Assembly (NCBI RefSeq): GCF_019195455.1
Contig: NZ_JAIMBW010000001.1
Coordinates: forward strand, 3,376,001-3,440,000
DNA: 64,000 nt
Source: Gymnodinialimonas phycosphaerae
GTDB taxonomy: Bacteria; Pseudomonadota; Alphaproteobacteria; Rhodobacterales; Rhodobacteraceae
Direction of reading: 5' to 3'
Part shown: piece by piece, positions 9,001 to 17,895 of the stretch
Position numbering within the stretch: position 1 is the first letter of the stretch
Layout: the number at the start of each line of letters is the position of its first letter
The notes under the pieces: generated by a model
What the model was told of the DNA's origin: nothing
Seen by the model: only the letters and a program-made list of their open reading frames with translations
The model's database searches: none
Position numbers and translations under genes: made by a program

Positions 9001-10113
9001 ATGAGCATGAATTCTTTCGGTCACCTGTTCCGCGTCACCACCTGGGGCGAAAGCCACGGGCCTGCCTTGGGGGCGACGGTTGACGGCTGCCCCCCCGGGG
9101 TTGAGGTCGACGCGGCGTCGATCCAGCATTGGCTGGACCGGCGCAAGCCCGGCCAGAACAAGTATACGACCCAGCGGCGTGAAGCCGATGAGGTAGAGAT
9201 CCTGTCAGGCGTCTACGACGGGCGCAGCACCGGCACGCCGATCCAGCTGATGATCCGCAACACCGATCAACGGTCCAAGGACTATGGCGATATCGCCGAG
9301 AAATTCCGCCCTGGCCATGCCGACATCACCTATTGGCAGAAGTACGGGATCCGCGATCCACGCGGCGGCGGGCGGTCATCGGCGCGCGAAACGGCGGCGC
9401 GGGTCGCTGCGGCTGGCGTGGCGCGGCTGGCGCTGGGGGCGCTGGCCCCGCAGGTGAAAATCAGCGGCTACATGGTGCAGATGGGGCCGCACGGGATTGA
9501 CCGGAATCGGTTCGATCTGGCGCAGATCGAAGAGAACCCGTTCTGGGTGCCCGACGCACAGGCGGCGTCCGATTGGGCCGATTACCTCGATGGTTTGCGC
9601 AAATCCGGCGACAGCGTCGGCGCGGTGATCGAAGTGCGTGCCAGCGGGCTTCCTGCAGGTCTTGGCGCGCCGATCTATGGCAAGCTGGACACCGATCTGG
9701 CCGCCGCGATGATGAGCATAAACGCCGTGAAAGGGGTTGAGATCGGCGACGGCATGGCCGCTGCCGCGCTGACCGGGTCGGCCAATGCCGATGAGATTTT
9801 CATGGGCGCGGATGGGCCTGAATATTCCTCCAACCATGCGGGCGGTATCCTTGGGGGGATTTCCACCGGGCAAGACGTTATCGTGCGTTTCGCCGTGAAG
9901 CCGACGTCCTCGATCCTGACGCCGCGCGCGACGATCACCAAGGCGGGCACACCGGCCGAGATCATCACCAAAGGCCGCCACGATCCCTGTGTGGGAATCA
10001 GGGCGGTGCCGGTGGGTGAAGCGATGATGGCCTGCGTGCTTTTGGACCACATCCTGCTCCAAAGGGGGCAAATCGGTGGCACGGTCGGCGAAACACGGGG
10101 CAAAATCGGGTAA
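9001..10113 (+). CDS. aroC: Chorismate synthase
   Basis: The 370-residue enzyme converts 5-enolpyruvylshikimate 3-phosphate to chorismate using reduced FMN, the last step of the shikimate pathway. [20 protein letters not shown] is the signature start, followed by [34 protein letters not shown] and [20 protein letters not shown]. The start aligned with Rhodobacter homologues is ATG 9001, but GGGGAGG ends only one base before it and is better spaced for ATG 9007, so the real start could be two codons later. The gene stands alone, divergent from thiBPQ. Confidence 0.96.
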   Translation: MSMNSFGHLFRVTTWGESHGPALGATVDGCPPGVEVDAASIQHWLDRRKPGQNKYTTQRREADEVEILSGVYDGRSTGTPIQLMIRNTDQRSKDYGDIAEKFRPGHADITYWQKYGIRDPRGGGRSSARETAARVAAAGVARLALGALAPQVKISGYMVQMGPHGIDRNRFDLAQIEENPFWVPDAQAASDWADYLDGLRKSGDSVGAVIEVRASGLPAGLGAPIYGKLDTDLAAAMMSINAVKGVEIGDGMAAAALTGSANADEIFMGADGPEYSSNHAGGILGGISTGQDVIVRFAVKPTSSILTPRATITKAGTPAEIITKGRHDPCVGIRAVPVGEAMMACVLLDHILLQRGQIGGTVGETRGKIG

Positions 10114-10164
10114 GGTTTTGTTAACCCTTAAGTGGTTTTCCGCCTAATCCATGCGATATCGGCG

Positions 10165-10185
10165 GTTTGGTGCAAAGTGCCAAAC
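10165..10185 (+). promoter_or_regulatory. Inverted repeat in the aroC to 10276 gap
   Basis: GTTTGG and CCAAAC form a 6-bp inverted repeat around a 9-base centre in the 160-base gap between aroC and the next gene. It could be an operator or a weak hairpin. No T-run follows. Confidence 0.25.
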
Positions 10186-10275
10186 AATGTGGCAAAACTG
10201 TCCAATCCTCGCCTTTTTTCAGCCACATTTCGCCAAAAATAAGGCTGTGCTGGGGAAATTAGCATTGGATGTCTG

Positions 10276-10980
10276 ATGGGGCAGAAGGCTCAAACAGATC
10301 GGTCGCCGCGCGGCCATATAACGATTGATTGGATGGTGCTCGCCGTGGCGTGTATTGCCATCCTGTTCCTTGTAGGAACCATGTGGCGCACCGCCGTTGA
10401 CGCAGATTCGGTCACCGCGACGGGCTATCGGGAGTTGCGCGGCGATGACACGCTGCTTGCATTCCAGGACTTCAGTTTTGACGCCGACGGATGGACGCCC
10501 GCGTCGGTAAGTGACCGCCTGCCGGGCCTTGGCCCTGTCCTTGGTCCTTTCGGGGTCGAGCCTGTGCAGCGCTCATTCCCGATGCCCGCAGATGCCACGG
10601 CAGCGCAGGTGACGTTCGATCTGCATCTGGTGGGCGACTGGGCCGAGCAAGGGGCGTTTCATATCGCGTTGGGCCGGACCGAGGTGCTGACCGTCAGCCT
10701 GTCGGATTCTGCCGACCTTCGCGATGTGGATCTTCACGCCGCAGAGATGGATGGGCTGAGCGTTGCCGTGCAAAGCACCTTCGTCAGTCCGCGCCGGGCT
10801 GAGGCAACCCTGCCCGGCGCTAGTGATGATTTCGTGACTCTTCGCGTTCACTTGGGCGTGGAGCAGCCCGACGAAACGCTGACGCTCCGCCTGCAGGGGG
10901 ATGCGGAAGGGGAGGCACGCTGGACCCTCGACAACCTGACGGTTGTCGCCAACAGCGGCGACGGGGTCATGCGGCGCTGA
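10276..10980 (+). CDS. Membrane-anchored protein with probable jelly-roll ectodomain (hypothetical)
   Basis: The 234-residue protein has a cytoplasmic N-terminus of about 17 residues, one transmembrane helix at about 18-38 (IDWMVLAVACIAILFLVGTM) and a large outside domain. The opening of that domain, FQDFSFDADGWTPASVSDR followed by LGPVLGPFG, resembles beta-sandwich modules that often start with an F-x-D-x-x-GW pattern, and the C-terminal RWTLDNLTVVA also fits such folds. Function is unknown. Being anchored by an uncleaved helix suggests a periplasmic inner-membrane role. It converges on the thioredoxin-like gene with 9 bases between the stops. Confidence 0.7.
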   Translation: MGQKAQTDRSPRGHITIDWMVLAVACIAILFLVGTMWRTAVDADSVTATGYRELRGDDTLLAFQDFSFDADGWTPASVSDRLPGLGPVLGPFGVEPVQRSFPMPADATAAQVTFDLHLVGDWAEQGAFHIALGRTEVLTVSLSDSADLRDVDLHAAEMDGLSVAVQSTFVSPRRAEATLPGASDDFVTLRVHLGVEQPDETLTLRLQGDAEGEARWTLDNLTVVANSGDGVMRR

Positions 10981-10989
10981 CCGTTTGGC

Positions 10990-11385
10990 TCAAAGTCCGG
11001 TATCGAGCAGCGCGCGAATATCGGCCTCTCGCGTGCCGGCCACGACGCGGCCGACTTCCACGCCATCGCGGAACATCACCAAGGTCGACCGGCGCGGCAC
11101 GTTAAGGGATGTTGCCAGGTCGCCGCTGCCGTATTGATCCCAATCGACCCGGTAGAAGGTGATATTCGCGTCATAGGCCGGGTTTGCGTCGCGCAGGGCG
11201 TTGATCGTGCGTTCCTGACTGCGGCAGGTGGAGCACCAATCGGCGGCGAAATCGACGAACACCGTATCGCCCGCGTTGATTGCTGCTTCGGCGGTGCCGG
11301 GGGAATAGGCGATCATCTCGGCCATGGCGGTGACGGGTGCCAGCGCGAGTGCGGCGGCGGACAGGATAAGAGTACGGCGGTTCAT
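10990..11385 (-). CDS. Periplasmic thioredoxin-fold protein with CSTC active site
   Basis: The 131-residue protein has a signal peptide (MNRRTLILSAAALALAPVTAMA) and a thioredoxin fold with VFVDFAADWCSTCRSQE, the redox pair being C51 and C54. The CSTC motif differs from the CGPC of thioredoxin and CPHC of DsbA and resembles the soluble reductase domain of DsbD-like proteins. It lies 15 bases downstream of a CcdA-type membrane protein on the same strand, which would supply electrons across the membrane. A periplasmic disulfide reductase role is the likely inference. Confidence 0.85.
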   Translation of the reverse strand: MNRRTLILSAAALALAPVTAMAEMIAYSPGTAEAAINAGDTVFVDFAADWCSTCRSQERTINALRDANPAYDANITFYRVDWDQYGSGDLATSLNVPRRSTLVMFRDGVEVGRVVAGTREADIRALLDTGL

Positions 11386-11400
11386 GGGAAACTCCGGGCG

Positions 11401-12114
11401 TTAAAGGGTGACGGAAAGATCTTGTAGCCAGATCGGCATACGGTCGAGCAGCCAGATCTCGGCCATCAGATGCCAACGCATATAGATGGCGAGACCGACG
11501 AGGAAGAACACGGCCCCAAGGAACGGGCGAGAGGCCTGCGCGAAGGCGCGCAGCGTGCCCATGCGTTTTTGCAAGGCAGCGCGCGCGCCATAGCCGAGGG
11601 TGACGATGATGGTGCCGATGCCAAAGGCGAAGGCGAGCATGATGAAGAAGGCGCGCAAAAGCTCTTCACCCTGGGACGCGAGCGATATGGCAGAGCCCAG
11701 GACGGGACCGACGCAGGGGCTCCAGACGGCGCCCAGAAGAAGGCCGCCCAGGAACTGACCCTGCCAGCCGTCGGTCTGCATGTCGCGCATGCCGTCGTCG
11801 GCGCGGGATGCGACACCTGCGGTGGCAGTGGCAAACCGGGCCGAGAGTTGCGGGATCATCAGAACCGCGCCGAAGACCATCATCAGGATCGCACCGGCCT
11901 GGCTGACGGTTTCCTCGCGCAGGCCCACAAGGTGGCCCGCCGCGATCACGCCGAACCCGAGGGTGACGAAGGCCAAGCCCATGCCCCCTGCAAGCGCAAG
12001 GGGGCCATAGCGGCTGGATTGCAGCGACCCCGCCAAGACGATTGGCAGAACCGGCAGCACGCAGGGGTTGATCAGGGTCAGAAGCCCGGCGGCATAGGCG
12101 AGAATGAATTCCAT
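11401..12114 (-). CDS. ccdA: CcdA/DsbD-type cytochrome c biogenesis transmembrane protein
   Basis: The 237-residue protein has six hydrophobic helices and the conserved LINPCVLPVLPIVLAGS motif at the first helix and WSPCVGPVLGSAI in the fourth, the two cysteine-proline blocks that shuttle reducing power from cytoplasmic thioredoxin to the periplasm. I chose the ATG giving MEFILAYAAGLLTLINP; a GTG 12 codons upstream adds residues unlike the family. Its partner is the adjacent CSTC thioredoxin-like protein. True CcdA supports cytochrome c maturation, but other periplasmic reductase roles are possible. Confidence 0.85.
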   Translation of the reverse strand: MEFILAYAAGLLTLINPCVLPVLPIVLAGSLQSSRYGPLALAGGMGLAFVTLGFGVIAAGHLVGLREETVSQAGAILMMVFGAVLMIPQLSARFATATAGVASRADDGMRDMQTDGWQGQFLGGLLLGAVWSPCVGPVLGSAISLASQGEELLRAFFIMLAFAFGIGTIIVTLGYGARAALQKRMGTLRAFAQASRPFLGAVFFLVGLAIYMRWHLMAEIWLLDRMPIWLQDLSVTL

Positions 12115-12169
12115 GGGGGACGTGATGCCGCACCCGGTGTCACCTGTCACTTAAACCGTTCGTGAGCGG

Positions 12170-13042
12170 TCAGCCCTTTATCCGCGCCCGCTGCACCGCA
12201 AGGATGCCCGCCGCGATGATTGCCACGCCCAGGGCGTCGATCCAGCTGAGCGCCTCGGATAACAGAAGATAGGCGATGGCGACGCCGAACACGGGGTTGA
12301 GGAAGTGGTAGGTCGCCGCGCGCGTGGCCCCGATGCGGCCCACCAGCAGGAACCAGATCAGCGTGGCGGCCAGACCGGGCATCAGCGTGGTGTAGATGAA
12401 CGCAAGGATGAAGGGGGTGGTCCACTCAACGGTAAGGGTCTCGAACGCCAGCGCAGGGAACAGCAGGGCAATGGCCCCCACGATCATCTGGAGCCCGACG
12501 ATCATCAAAAGGTTGCCGCCGTCGCTGGACGCGCTTTTGACCGTCAGTGTCGCAGCGGTCAGCGCCACGGCGGCGATCAGACACAGGACGATGCCATAGG
12601 GGTCCGCGCCGCCACCAAAGCGCTGGGCCATGATCAGGGCCACACCGGCGAAACCGGCGACCATGCCCGCGATCCCCATCAGGGGCAGACGCTCCTTGAA
12701 AATCGTCCAGTTCGCCAGGGCGACCAGCAACGGCATGGTGGACGCGATGATCGCCGCCACAGACGCCTCGATCGTTTGCATCGCCACGAAATTCAGGCCC
12801 AGGTAGATCGCGTTCTGGCACAGGCCGAAGATCAGAACCGCGCGCCATTGGTTGCGCGTCAGGTTGAAGCGTTGGCCCAGGGCCAGCGCGATGGAGATGC
12901 CGATAAGACCGGAAATCAGGAACCGGGCAGAAAGGGAATAAAGCGGCGGCGCGGCTTCTACGATGATGCGGGCCGATGTGAAGGCAGATGACCAAATCAG
13001 GGCAAACGTCAGCCCCATCACCACCGCGCGCACGTCCATCAT
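12170..13042 (-). CDS. EamA-family (DMT superfamily) transporter
   Basis: The protein of about 290 residues contains ten hydrophobic helices in two repeated EamA units; ALIWSSAFTSARIIVE at the start and the FNLTRNQWRAVLIFG and GMVAGFAGVALIM segments are typical. It is a drug/metabolite exporter with unknown substrate. An ATG at 13057 would put the start directly against the T-run of the HU terminator. The ATG at 13042 (or 13039) is preceded by GAAGG with 6-base spacing and is preferred. It lies downstream of HU on the same strand, separated by that terminator. Confidence 0.85.
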   Translation of the reverse strand: MMDVRAVVMGLTFALIWSSAFTSARIIVEAAPPLYSLSARFLISGLIGISIALALGQRFNLTRNQWRAVLIFGLCQNAIYLGLNFVAMQTIEASVAAIIASTMPLLVALANWTIFKERLPLMGIAGMVAGFAGVALIMAQRFGGGADPYGIVLCLIAAVALTAATLTVKSASSDGGNLLMIVGLQMIVGAIALLFPALAFETLTVEWTTPFILAFIYTTLMPGLAATLIWFLLVGRIGATRAATYHFLNPVFGVAIAYLLLSEALSWIDALGVAIIAAGILAVQRARIKG

Positions 13043-13058
13043 CTTGACCCTTCGCATG

Positions 13059-13092
13059 AAAAAAGGGCCGCGCCCTGTTGGCGCGACCCTTT
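13059..13092 (-). terminator. Intrinsic terminator of the HU gene
   Basis: On the minus strand AAAGGGTCGCGCC, a five-base loop, then GGCGCGGCCCTTT (with one mismatch) and a run of T residues form a strong intrinsic terminator about 23 bases after the HU stop. The T-run ends two bases before a potential start of the EamA transporter, which argues that this gene uses the later ATG and its own promoter or readthrough. Confidence 0.85.
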
Positions 13093-13114
13093 CATGTCTT
13101 CAGGTGGACGACAA

Positions 13115-13405
13115 TTAGCCGTTCACGGAATCTTTCAGGGCCTTGGCGATGGTGACTTTCACCTGCTTGTCGGCCTCTTTCTTGATCTGCTCGCCCGTGG
13201 CGGGGTTGCGGACCATACGCTCGGGCCGCTCGCGGCAGTAGACTTTGCCGATGCCTGGGATGGTCACGGCGCCGCCGTTTGCGACTTCTTTGGTGATCAC
13301 GGCCGTCACTGCATCCAGTGCTGCGCCCGCGGCTTTCTTGTCGCCGCCCATCTCGTCGGCCAAAGCGGCGACGAGTTGTGTCTTGGTCATGGGTTTGGTT
13401 GCCAT
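13115..13405 (-). CDS. HU-family nucleoid DNA-binding protein
   Basis: The 96-residue basic protein belongs to the HU/IHF family, which bends DNA non-specifically as a dimer. MTKTQLVAALADEMGGDKKAAGAALDAV is the helical dimerisation part, and VTIPGIGKVYCRERPERMVRNPATGEQI is the beta-arm region; the family's RNP(Q/A)TGE block is present. The AGGAG Shine-Dalgarno sequence is about 9 bases upstream of the ATG. The 135-base AT-richer region upstream should hold its promoter. It is monocistronic, ending in a strong terminator. The variant arm tip (ERMVRNPATGEQ) is normal for alphaproteobacterial HU paralogues. Confidence 0.92.
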   Translation of the reverse strand: MATKPMTKTQLVAALADEMGGDKKAAGAALDAVTAVITKEVANGGAVTIPGIGKVYCRERPERMVRNPATGEQIKKEADKQVKVTIAKALKDSVNG

Positions 13406-13540
13406 GTGCTTATTCTCCTGCTGTCTATCCCCCGAGCCCTTGGGCCGGTTGGCGCGAAACTAACCGTGTTTAGTAGCCCCACACAACGGATCAAAACGCG
13501 TTTTCCTTGAAAAATATGGGCTAAGAGCGTTTTTCTGCCC

Positions 13541-15025
13541 TCAAAGGAAGGCGGTTTCCTCAAAAGAGCGCAATTTTCGGCTGTGCAGGCGCGCCAAAGG
13601 CATCTCGCGAAGCTGTTCCATGGCGCGAATTCCGATCTGTAGATGCCGCGAAACCTGATCCTTGTAGAAGTCCGACGCCATGCCGGGCAGCTTCAATTCG
13701 CCATGGAGCGGCTTGTCAGAGACGCACAAAAGCGTGCCGTAGGGCACCCGGAAGCGGAAGCCGTTGGCGGCAATGGTGGCCGATTCCATGTCCAGCGCCA
13801 CGGCACGAGACTGCGACAGGCGCTGCACGGGACCGGATTGATCGCGCAATTCCCAGTTGCGGTTGTCGAAACTGGCGACGGTGCCGGTGCGCATGATGCG
13901 TTTCAGCTCGAACCCTTCCAACTGGGTGGTGTCGGCAACGGCTTGTTCCAGCGCGACCTGAATTTCGGCGAGGGCGGGGACGGGCACCCAGACGGGCAGG
14001 TCATCGTCCAGCACCTTGTCTTCGCGCAGGTAGGCATGGGCGAGCACGAAGTCGCCCAAGCGCTGCGAATTGCGCAACCCGGCGCAATGTCCCACCATCA
14101 GCCACGCGTGGGGGCGCAGGACGGCGATGTGATCGGTCGCCGTTTTCGCGTTCGACGGGCCGACGCCGATGTTCACCAGGGTGATCCCGTTCCCGTCTTC
14201 GCGGGTCAGGTGGTAGGTTGGCATCTGGGGCATCTTTGCCGGTTGCGCGATCGGTGTTGTGGCATCGGTGATGACCGTGTTCCCGGTGGCGACAAAGCTG
14301 GTGTAGCCGCTGGCAGGATCAGCCAGTTGCGCGCGGGCGTAGGCCTCGAACTCATCGACGTAGAACTGGTAGTTGGTGAACAACACGTGGTTCTGGAAAT
14401 GGCCGGGATCGGTGGCCGTGTAGTGGGACAGACGCGCCAGCGAATAATCGATGCGCTGCGCGGTGAAGGGCGCCAGCGGGCGGGCGCCGTCCTCGTAGGT
14501 GAACCCCAGGCCATTGGCGATGTCGTCATTTGTCGTTGCCAGATCAGGAACATCGAAGACATCGCGCAGGATGAAATTCCCGGCACCTTCCTGCGGCACG
14601 GTGATCGTGGTGTCATTGGCGACGGCGAAGTGTACCGGCATCGGTGTCATGGACGGGCCGACAAAAATGCTGACGCCGTGGTTCTGCAAAAGCAGATCGA
14701 TCTGCTGTTGCAGGTAATTTTCAAACAGGTCGGGCCGGGTGATCGTGGTGGCGTAGGTGCCGGGCTCGGACACATGGCCGAAGCTGAGGCGGCTGTCGAT
14801 GGTGGCGAAAGACGTCGTGCGCAGGCGGATCTCGGGGTAATAGGCGCGGTAGCGCGTGCCCTCGGGCGCGGCACTGGTCAACGTTTCCGCAAAGCGATCA
14901 CAAAGGAACTGCGTCGCCTCGGTGTAAAGCTTCTGCAACTCGGCCACGGCTTGGCCTGCATCGGTGAAGGCGGTGGGCTCCCCATGGTTTGGGGTCTCGA
15001 TATGGAGGGGGGTGTGGGTGTTCAT
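13541..15025 (-). CDS. amn: AMP nucleosidase
   Basis: The 494-residue enzyme hydrolyses AMP to adenine and ribose 5-phosphate. The C-terminal half is a phosphorylase-like domain with ITLVNIGVGPSNAKTATDHI, LRPHAWLMVGHCAGLR, and SRAVALDMESATIAANGFRF; the N-terminal half is the extra AMP nucleosidase domain (YRAYYPEIRLRTTSFATIDS). The length matches the proteobacterial family. It is the last gene of a minus-strand run, and its start overlaps the preceding stop (ATGA). With adenine deaminase two genes upstream it gives a direct AMP to hypoxanthine route. Confidence 0.95.
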   Translation of the reverse strand: MNTHTPLHIETPNHGEPTAFTDAGQAVAELQKLYTEATQFLCDRFAETLTSAAPEGTRYRAYYPEIRLRTTSFATIDSRLSFGHVSEPGTYATTITRPDLFENYLQQQIDLLLQNHGVSIFVGPSMTPMPVHFAVANDTTITVPQEGAGNFILRDVFDVPDLATTNDDIANGLGFTYEDGARPLAPFTAQRIDYSLARLSHYTATDPGHFQNHVLFTNYQFYVDEFEAYARAQLADPASGYTSFVATGNTVITDATTPIAQPAKMPQMPTYHLTREDGNGITLVNIGVGPSNAKTATDHIAVLRPHAWLMVGHCAGLRNSQRLGDFVLAHAYLREDKVLDDDLPVWVPVPALAEIQVALEQAVADTTQLEGFELKRIMRTGTVASFDNRNWELRDQSGPVQRLSQSRAVALDMESATIAANGFRFRVPYGTLLCVSDKPLHGELKLPGMASDFYKDQVSRHLQIGIRAMEQLREMPLARLHSRKLRSFEETAFL

Positions 15026-15819
15026 TCGTCCTCGTTCAAATGGGGCTCGTTCAAATGCGGCTCGATTACATGGGGCTCGATTACATGGGGGTAGCTTTCG
15101 CGCAGGATGGCGACGCCCTCATCGCCCAAAATCTCGCGGAGCTCTTTGGTTATCATATAGGGGTTCTCGGCGGTCATGCCGGGAATTGTTGCGGGGTCCG
15201 GCGGCGGGATCATCTCGTCCAGCCAGTCGCGGATCGGATCGGGGGCGGTGTTGGGCGGGATGGTGATGCCCAGTTCAGACGCGCGCTGGGGGATGGTGAC
15301 GTGGAACGTTGCCTCAAGGAACGCGCGGAAGGCGGCGGGCAGCAGCGGCGGGTCGGCCATATCGTGGTGGGCCTGGTCCCTGGCGGTCATTGTCGGATCA
15401 AGAAGCGCGCCGGGTTCGGCGTAGCCGATGGCCAGGAATTGCAGCGCGACAAGGGGATCATCGGTCAGCACATGGGGAATGCCGTGGTTGAAGACCACGC
15501 AGTGTTGGGTATCGGAAGCATCGGCCCACAGCGCCAAGGTGCCGCCATCGCCTGCGATCTTGGCGATAGAGGCGATGCGGGATGTGACCTCGGCGGGAGG
15601 GTCATGGAAGGGGGGGCCCGCCTCATGATGGAACAGGACGAAGCTGGCACCGGGCGCATCGCGCAGGTCGGGCGGGTAGATGCCAAGGAACGGCTCGCCG
15701 CCATGGGTGAAGGTGCCGCCATGGCCCTGGGCCTCCAGCCAGTCCAACGTCCGGGCGATGGGGTCAGGCAGATGGAGGGCGGGGGGCAGGGCCGCGCGGA
15801 CATCGCCCGAGAAGCTCAT
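15022..15819 (-). CDS. SUKH/SMI1-KNR4-like hypothetical protein with tandem-repeat tail
   Basis: The 265-residue protein is placed between adenine deaminase and AMP nucleosidase, with four-base ATGA overlaps at both ends, so it is tightly co-translated with them. The block PLVALQFLAIGYAEPG resembles the C-terminal part of SUKH (SMI1/KNR4) domains, and the upstream hydrophobic beta segments LALWADASDTQHCVVFNHG fit that fold, but this match is only by eye. The tail is four PHxxE pentapeptides encoded by 15-bp repeats. It could be an accessory or regulatory subunit of the purine salvage pair. Confidence 0.65.
   Translation of the reverse strand: MSFSGDVRAALPPALHLPDPIARTLDWLEAQGHGGTFTHGGEPFLGIYPPDLRDAPGASFVLFHHEAGPPFHDPPAEVTSRIASIAKIAGDGGTLALWADASDTQHCVVFNHGIPHVLTDDPLVALQFLAIGYAEPGALLDPTMTARDQAHHDMADPPLLPAAFRAFLEATFHVTIPQRASELGITIPPNTAPDPIRDWLDEMIPPPDPATIPGMTAENPYMITKELREILGDEGVAILRESYPHVIEPHVIEPHLNEPHLNEDE
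15031..15090. repeat. Four tandem 15-bp repeats inside a coding 3' end
   Basis: Four consecutive 15-base units, two reading CTCGTTCAAATGSGG and two reading CTCGATTACATGGGG, occupy the last codons of the minus-strand gene at 15022-15819. They encode PHVIE PHVIE PHLNE PHLNE. The array is in frame (five codons per unit), so gain or loss of units changes only tail length. Confidence 0.9.
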
Positions 15820-17618
15820 GGGCTCACGCCTTCCAGAACGGGCGTGAGCTGGAACGTGCGCACGTCGACAAGGCCAAGGTCCGAGATGCGGAGTTCCGGG
15901 ATCACCACAAGCGCCAGCAGCGAATGCTGCATGTAGGCGTTGTTCAGCGTGCAGCCAGCGGCCTGCATCGCGTCGACCAGTTGCGTGACGTTTGCGGCGA
16001 CTTCCGCTGCGGGACTGTCGGACATCAGACCGGCGATGGGCAGTTCCACCAAGGCTTTCTCTGTGCCGTCCTGCCACAACGTGACCCCGCCGCCAACGTC
16101 ACCCAAGCGCATGGCCGCTTTGGCCATCATCTCGCGACAGGTCCCCACGACGATCATGTGGTGGCTGTCATGGGCGACGGTGGAGGCCATGGCCATGCCG
16201 GGGCCGTAGCCGAAGCCGGAGACAAAAGCATTGGTGACGCCGCCGGTTGCGCGGTGCCGTTCCACAAGGGCGATCTGGGCAATGCCATCCGGCTCCACGA
16301 TGCCGGCGCGGACGGGCAGGTCCATCACCAGCGCCTTGGTGGGCGCCTGATTTTCCACCACGCCGATGACATTGGCCGTGACTTGCGCGGCATCGGATCG
16401 GATCTCGAAATCCGCTGCTGTCAGCGCCTTGCCAAGGTTGACGGATTGGCGCGTATCCTCGGGCCAATCCAGATGGGGGCACTGAGCAAGGCAGATGCCG
16501 CCCTCGGCCACCTTCACACCGCGCCCGTAGACGACCTCGATCGGCAGGGTCTTCAGATCAGACGTCACGATCATGTCCGCGCGCCTGCCCGGCGCGATCT
16601 GGCCAAGTTCCCGCTCCAGCCCGAAGTGGGTGGCGGTGTTGATCGTGGCCATTTGCAGGGCAATCAGCGGATCACATCCACAGTCAATCGCATGGCGCAC
16701 GGCGCGGTTCATGTGGCCGTCTTCCACCAGCGTCTTGGCGAAGCAATCGTCGGTGCAGATGATCATGTTGCGCGGATCAAGGCCGCGTTCGGTGATCGTG
16801 GTGATCTGCGATTCAATATCGTACCAGGCGGAGCCGAGCCGGATCATCGCCCGCATCCCCTGCCGCATCCGGGCCATGGCATCGGTTTCACTGGTGCCTT
16901 CATGGTCATCGGCAGGGCCACCGGCGGCATAGGCGTGGAAGGCAGGCCCCAGATCCGGTGAGGCATAATGCCCGCCCACGGTCTTGCCCGCCGCCTGCGT
17001 TGCGCCGATCTCGGCCAGCATCTGTTGCGACCCGTTCACGACGCCGGGGAAATTCATCATCTCTCCCAGGCCCACGATGCCGGGCCATTCCATCGCTTCG
17101 GACACGTCATCGGGGCCGATCTCGAAGCCTGTCGTCTCCAACCCCGGCGCAGACGGCGCGCAGGAGGGCATCTGGGTGAACACGTTGATCGGCTGCATCA
17201 ACGCCTCGTCATGCATCAGGCGCACCCCGCGCAGGCCGAAGACGTTGGCGATCTCGTGGGGGTCGGTGAACATCGACGTCGTCCCATGGGGGATCACGGC
17301 GCGGGTAAATTCGGCAGGCGTCAGCATTCCCGATTCAATATGCATATGCGCGTCGCACAGGCCGGGGATCAGGTAGCGGCCCGCCAACTCCTCCACCAAG
17401 GTGCCCTCGCCGACACAGTGGCTGGCGTCGGGGCCGACATAGGCAAAGCGGCCATGCTTGATGGCAACGTCCCAGCCCTCCATCACTTCACGGGTCTGCA
17501 CGAGCACGACGTTTGCCCCCCGGATCACCAGATCAGCGGGGGCACGGCCTGCGGCTACGGCAACGAGGTCGCTGGCGACGTCTTGCCAAGTTGGGAATGT
17601 AACGGTGTTTGCTGACAT
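15816..17618 (-). CDS. ade: Adenine deaminase
   Basis: The 600-residue metal-dependent amidohydrolase deaminates adenine to hypoxanthine and ammonia. RYLIPGLCDAHMHIESGMLTP holds the first metal-binding histidines, then HGTTSMFTDPHEIANVFG, RNMIICTDDCFAKTLVEDGH and the C-terminal adenine deaminase domain with FVSGFGYGPGMAMASTVAHD. I chose ATG 17618; 30 further upstream residues are unlike the family. It lies in a minus-strand run followed by the SUKH-like protein and amn, which would feed it adenine. Confidence 0.94.
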   Translation of the reverse strand: MSANTVTFPTWQDVASDLVAVAAGRAPADLVIRGANVVLVQTREVMEGWDVAIKHGRFAYVGPDASHCVGEGTLVEELAGRYLIPGLCDAHMHIESGMLTPAEFTRAVIPHGTTSMFTDPHEIANVFGLRGVRLMHDEALMQPINVFTQMPSCAPSAPGLETTGFEIGPDDVSEAMEWPGIVGLGEMMNFPGVVNGSQQMLAEIGATQAAGKTVGGHYASPDLGPAFHAYAAGGPADDHEGTSETDAMARMRQGMRAMIRLGSAWYDIESQITTITERGLDPRNMIICTDDCFAKTLVEDGHMNRAVRHAIDCGCDPLIALQMATINTATHFGLERELGQIAPGRRADMIVTSDLKTLPIEVVYGRGVKVAEGGICLAQCPHLDWPEDTRQSVNLGKALTAADFEIRSDAAQVTANVIGVVENQAPTKALVMDLPVRAGIVEPDGIAQIALVERHRATGGVTNAFVSGFGYGPGMAMASTVAHDSHHMIVVGTCREMMAKAAMRLGDVGGGVTLWQDGTEKALVELPIAGLMSDSPAAEVAANVTQLVDAMQAAGCTLNNAYMQHSLLALVVIPELRISDLGLVDVRTFQLTPVLEGVSP

Positions 17619-17661
17619 GTCCCAATTTGGCAGAGGCCAAGGGACGCCGCAAGAGACGTTT

Positions 17662-17895
17662 CTATGACACCATCGCGGCGATGACGCCAAAACCAAGCGT
17701 GTAGGCAAGGATCAGCAGGATGAACGGCCAGTGACGTCCAAGGAATTCCCTGCGCAGCCACCAGCGCGCGCGGCGGTTGGCCTTCTGGGTGTCGCGTCCC
17801 AACGTGCGGCCACGGTCGGTCAGCGTATAGACCCATCCGGTGGCAAGCGCGCCCGCGACGAACGCGATGCCGATCAGGATTTCCAGAACTGTCAC
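17662..17895 (-). CDS. Small two-helix membrane protein (77 aa, hypothetical)
   Basis: The protein starts at a GTG that overlaps the stop of the sulfotransferase-like gene (GTGA), a coupling that supports this short frame. It has one hydrophobic helix at about residues 4-22 (LEILIGIAFVAGALATGWV), a basic middle (TDRGRTLGRDTQKANRRARW) and a second helix at about 56-75 (WPFILLILAYTLGFGVIAAM). The layout suggests an inner membrane hairpin with a cytoplasmic or periplasmic basic loop. No family is recognised. It precedes adenine deaminase by 43 bases. Confidence 0.65.
   Translation of the reverse strand: MTVLEILIGIAFVAGALATGWVYTLTDRGRTLGRDTQKANRRARWWLRREFLGRHWPFILLILAYTLGFGVIAAMVS

Noticed and set aside
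10120..10136. TTAACCCTTAA near aroC end as a CtrA site
   Set aside because: The spacing between TTAA halves is 3, not 7, so it does not fit the CtrA consensus.
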